Positions 5,496 to 5,660 of a stretch of 5,660 nucleotides of DNA are shown here, piece by piece; positions within the stretch are counted from its first letter, which is position 1, and the number at the start of each line of letters is the position of its first letter. Where the stretch lies: the NCBI GenBank assembly GCA_023431725.1, contig JAEYVN010000420.1, positions 1 to 5,660 of the forward strand, given 5' to 3'. Position numbers and translations under genes: made by a program. The notes under the pieces are model-generated. The model ran no database searches and had not been told where the DNA came from. It saw only the letters and a program-made list of their open reading frames with translations. The DNA comes from Pseudomonadota bacterium. GTDB lineage: Bacteria; Pseudomonadota; Alphaproteobacteria; Rhizobiales; Xanthobacteraceae.

Positions 5496-5660
5496 GCTCT
5501 CGGCGCTTTTCGTTGCGCGATCCAGAATCTTCTGCAAGCCATTCGTCATCTCGACCACCTGATCCGGCCGTAGATTGCGGTAGTTCTTCTGCTGGGCGAG
5601 AAGAAGAGCGTCGATGTGGCATGCGAGCACGTCGGCATCGTAGGGCGCACCATCCTTGAC
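5484..5660 (-). CDS. Unidentified protein, C-terminal 58 residues only (5' end outside the window)
   Basis: On the - strand the frame is open from the window edge to a TGA at 5486-5484 (58 residues). The visible part is mostly helical in character: HIDALLLAQQKNYRNL, then VVEMTNGLQKILDRATKS, with a short polar end. No membrane segment or known motif is seen and I do not recognise the family. It converges on the che operon, with 22 bases between the two stop codons, so it is probably a separate transcription unit. The balanced composition and compact fit to the che gene's end make this frame the most likely coding one on this strand. Confidence 0.6.
   Translation of the reverse strand, partial: VKDGAPYDADVLACHIDALLLAQQKNYRNLRPDQVVEMTNGLQKILDRATKSAESVAT

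Noticed and set aside
1..5660. CRISPR array, tRNA, rRNA, insertion sequence or attachment site
   Set aside because: No spaced direct repeats, cloverleaf structure, transposase frame or terminal repeats were seen; nearly the whole window is accounted for by protein-coding genes.

Overview
The window lies inside a bacterial chemotaxis (che) gene cluster. DNA is GC-rich with strong G/C preference at third codon positions. The gene content (CheD, CheB, a STAS-type protein, a CheA with an atypical P2 region, two CheY modules and a small DxxxQ protein) fits an alphaproteobacterium, probably Hyphomicrobiales. That placement rests on protein style only; no species-level marker is present.

Layout: positions 1-417 hold the 3' part of cheD, with the window opening exactly at its catalytic histidine. 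cheB follows 9 bases later (427-1512). After 54 bases that contain a small hairpin comes a gene fusing a STAS domain to a CheY-like receiver (1567-2304), with a convincing ribosome binding site and ATG inside the frame just before the receiver half. cheA follows 28 bases later (2333-4543). A 67-base gap with two inverted repeats leads to a second, stand-alone cheY (4611-5000). Its stop codon overlaps by one base the start of a 153-residue protein with a DxxxQ motif, a candidate CheZ/CheT-like phosphatase (5000-5461). All six genes are on the + strand and read as one operon. The last 177 bases are the 3' end of an unidentified convergent gene on the - strand (5484-5660).

How the genes work together: CheA autophosphorylates on His47 of its P1 domain under receptor control. 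It passes phosphate to the CheY receivers (excitation or phosphate sink) and to CheB (adaptation by receptor demethylation). CheD deamidates receptor glutamines. The DxxxQ protein is placed to end the signal by speeding CheY dephosphorylation. No cheW, cheR or receptor gene is visible; they probably lie upstream of cheD or elsewhere.

The points most worth following are the STAS-receiver fusion with an apparent internal translation start and the CheZ/CheT-like protein translationally coupled to cheY.
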